Shown one piece after another: positions 12,196 to 13,449 of a stretch of 13,449 nucleotides of DNA. Each line of letters starts with the position of its first letter. Positions within the stretch are counted from its first letter, which is position 1. The notes below the pieces were generated by a model that was not told the DNA's origin, did not search any database, and worked only from the letters and a program-made list of their open reading frames with translations. The position numbers were made by a program, and so were the translations under genes. This DNA comes from UBA2773 sp964643985 (lineage in GTDB: Bacteria > Patescibacteriota > Minisyncoccia > Moranbacterales > DUUL01): assembly GCA_964643985.1 (NCBI GenBank), contig CAZXUS010000025.1, positions 1-13,449 of the forward strand, given 5' to 3'.

Positions 12196-13068
12196 ATGGT
12201 TAAAAAAACAAAAAATAGTTTGGCAATTTTTGAGGATTTTAAAATTCGTCGTTATTATGATGAGAAAAAAGAAAGTTGGTATTTTTCTGTTATTGACGTG
12301 GTTTCTGTGCTTATTGAACAGGGTGATTTTAGGAAAGCGAAAAGTTATTGGACGACATTGAAGGGGCGCCTTAAAAAAGAGGGAAGTGAGTTGGTCACAA
12401 AATGTGACCAACTGAAAATGCAATCAGCTGATGGAAAATTTTATAAAACAGATGTTGCTGATGTGGAGACAATTTTGCGTTTAGTGCAATCTGTGCCGAG
12501 CAAAAAAGCAGAACCTTTCAAGTTGTGGTTAGCAAAGGTGGGAAAAGACAGAATCGATGAAATTGCTGATCCAGAGCTGGCAGTGAATAGAGCAAAAGAA
12601 ATTTATGGGAAAAAAGGTTATCCAAAAGATTGGGTGGAAAAGAGAATGAGAGGAATCGCTGTGAGAAATACTTTGACTGATGAATGGAAAGAAAGAGAAA
12701 TAAAAAAGGGTTATGAATTTGGAATCTTAACCAATGAGATTTATAAAAAAACTTTCGATGAGGACTATAAGACTTTGATGAAAATAAAAGATTTAGATAA
12801 GAAAAACAACGACAACTTGAGAGATCACATGGGAGATATCGAGTTAATATTGACAATGCTAGCCGAAGCAACTTCCACGGATATTTCGAAATCGAAAAAT
12901 TCGAAAGGATTGGAGGAAATAAAAACTGATGTCAGAAAAGGCGGAAAAATTGCAGGGGAAGCGAGAGAAAAAATTGAAAAAGAGACTAAGAAAAAAGTTG
13001 TCACGAGAGGGAATTTTAAAAAGGTGGGTAATCGGAAGAGAAACCAGCTATCTGAAAATTCCGGATAG
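12196..13068 (+). CDS. Bro-N (BRO family) domain protein, antirepressor-like
   Basis: The 290-residue protein matches the full length of the Bro-N type seen in phages and bacterial mobile DNA. The N-terminal Bro-N domain (about 15-130) includes SWYFSVIDVVSVL, AKSYWTTLKGRL, DVADVETILRLVQSVP and AEPFKLWLAKVG. The conserved C-terminal half has NTLTDEWKEREI, EFGILTNEIYKKTF, LRDHMGDIELILTMLAEA and GGKIAGEAREKIEK, ending in a basic tail. Family members bind DNA and some act as phage antirepressors or are DNA-damage regulated; the target here is unknown. There is no Shine-Dalgarno. A start 17 bp upstream at 12179 belongs to another frame and is rejected. A TAAAAT at 12175-12180 suggests a leader of about 9 nt. 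It ends the RhuM-Fic / RhuM / Bro-N run. Confidence 0.9.
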   Translation: MVKKTKNSLAIFEDFKIRRYYDEKKESWYFSVIDVVSVLIEQGDFRKAKSYWTTLKGRLKKEGSELVTKCDQLKMQSADGKFYKTDVADVETILRLVQSVPSKKAEPFKLWLAKVGKDRIDEIADPELAVNRAKEIYGKKGYPKDWVEKRMRGIAVRNTLTDEWKEREIKKGYEFGILTNEIYKKTFDEDYKTLMKIKDLDKKNNDNLRDHMGDIELILTMLAEATSTDISKSKNSKGLEEIKTDVRKGGKIAGEAREKIEKETKKKVVTRGNFKKVGNRKRNQLSENSG

Positions 13069-13084
13069 TTCAAAAAGAAGAATG

Positions 13085-13400
13085 AATAAATAAGAATAGA
13101 CCTCTCCCATACTCCAGTGTATGGGAGAGGTGACAGAATTGTTTTTGGTTTTTTTGCTACTACCATACTACAGTGTATGGTAGTGGCGAAAATGTGAAAA
13201 TAAAATCAATACACCTATACTCTAGTGTATGGGTGTGACTTTTAAATTATTGGGTTTTGATTTTTTGGGAGGGGGAATTTGATTTAAGGAGGGTGGAGAT
13301 TGAGGGTTTGAGAAATTTCCAACTTTAAGTGACGGGCGTCACTTAAAGTTGGGTTGGGGTTTGAGGTTTTGGGAGTGAGGGTTTGCGGGGAGGAGGGAAA
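13085..13400 (+). repeat. composite hairpin plus G-rich repeat R4
   Basis: This is a diverged homologue of R2: lead TAAGAATA, H2 (13100-13131), GTTTTTGGTTTTTTTG, H3 (13157-13186, loop TACAGT instead of TACGGT), H4 (13211-13236, here a perfect 10-bp stem), then G-rich sequence interrupted by a 34-bp perfect inverted repeat (13319-13352) and ending in TTTGCGGGGAGGAGGG. Hairpin 1 is absent. No gene is visible between it and the right edge. Confidence 0.85.
13319..13352. repeat. perfect 16-bp inverted repeat with 2-nt loop
   Basis: Arms CCAACTTTAAGTGACG / CGTCACTTAAAGTTGG flank GG. No T tract follows, so it is not an intrinsic terminator. It occupies the place where the blocks at 8181 and 9352 carry unrelated hairpins, so position rather than sequence is conserved. 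Confidence 0.85.
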
Positions 13401-13429
13401 GACAGTTATACTAAAACCAATCTTTAATA

Positions 13430-13435
13430 TATAAT
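13430..13435 (+). promoter_or_regulatory. possible -10 box at the right edge
   Basis: A perfect TATAAT follows the R4 G-rich block at the spacing seen before other genes of the array. A gene may begin just beyond the window; none is visible inside it. Confidence 0.3.
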
Positions 13436-13449
13436 AGAATAAAGTTTGC

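Noticed and set aside
12179..12361. Alternative start and frame before the Bro-N gene
   Set aside because: The frame yields a short basic peptide without family features; the Bro-N frame beginning at 12196 is clearly coding.
12049..13166. Minus-strand reading frames of 113-124 residues at 12049-12423, 12518-12871 and 12825-13166
   Set aside because: They are antisense shadows of the Bro-N gene and of G-rich repeats (Pro/Ser/Phe-rich translations) with no start signals.
6657..13250. Hairpin array as a CRISPR array
   Set aside because: Units are not regularly spaced, there are no unique spacers of constant length, and the repeats differ in their arms.

Overview
The window reads as an AT-rich accessory region of a Candidate Phyla Radiation bacterium (Patescibacteria, probably of the Parcubacteria type). 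The evidence is the 16S rRNA 3' tail at the left edge, the lack of a linked 23S gene, and several protein types I associate with these genomes: a secreted caspase-like protein with paired four-cysteine repeats, a tryptophan-repeat protein with a sigma-like tail, and RhuM, Fic and Bro-N proteins. The assignment rests on recognition, not on a search. The standard bacterial code fits, because TGA is used as a stop.

Left part (1-3470). The last ~47 nt of 16S rRNA, with its anti-Shine-Dalgarno, run into a ~290-nt structured spacer that ends at an intrinsic terminator instead of entering a tRNA or 23S gene. Parts of this spacer recur at 1972-2106 and at 2954-2992/3204-3270, and two hairpins keep pairing through compensatory changes. 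Between the copies lie a HEPN-like gene, a truncated tyrosine integrase fragment, a Nudix hydrolase on the minus strand and a small hypothetical gene. The third spacer copy is disrupted by two related foldback elements (182 and 163 bp). One of these carries a nested GC-rich palindrome, and the other has a recognisable empty site in spacer copy 2.

Middle (3480-6580). A 26-bp perfect palindrome precedes a secreted, highly charged helical protein. A second, more decayed copy of the integrase N-terminus follows, and then a secreted caspase-like (C14) protein with an intact His/Cys pair. Its terminator has the same 30 nt as the terminator behind the 16S spacer.

Right part (6580-13449). A minus-strand 431-residue protein has three tryptophan repeats and a sigma-like C-terminus. 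Two small unknown genes with strong Shine-Dalgarno sequences and strong terminators follow. After them comes an array RhuM-Fic / RhuM / Bro-N, separated by composite intergenic repeats. Each full repeat has a terminator-like hairpin, two or three hairpins sharing one core but with different, self-complementary arms, and a G-rich block just upstream of the next gene. The RhuM gene is bracketed by two identical 176-bp copies. This looks like a cassette-style array of toxin- or antirepressor-like genes with structured borders; the cassette reading is inference.

Two expression styles coexist. Three small unknown genes (2270, 8368, 9011) have -35/-10 promoters, AGGAGG ribosome sites and long-stem terminators. 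Most of the other genes lack a Shine-Dalgarno sequence, have A-rich leaders and often a TGnTATAnT extended -10 box.
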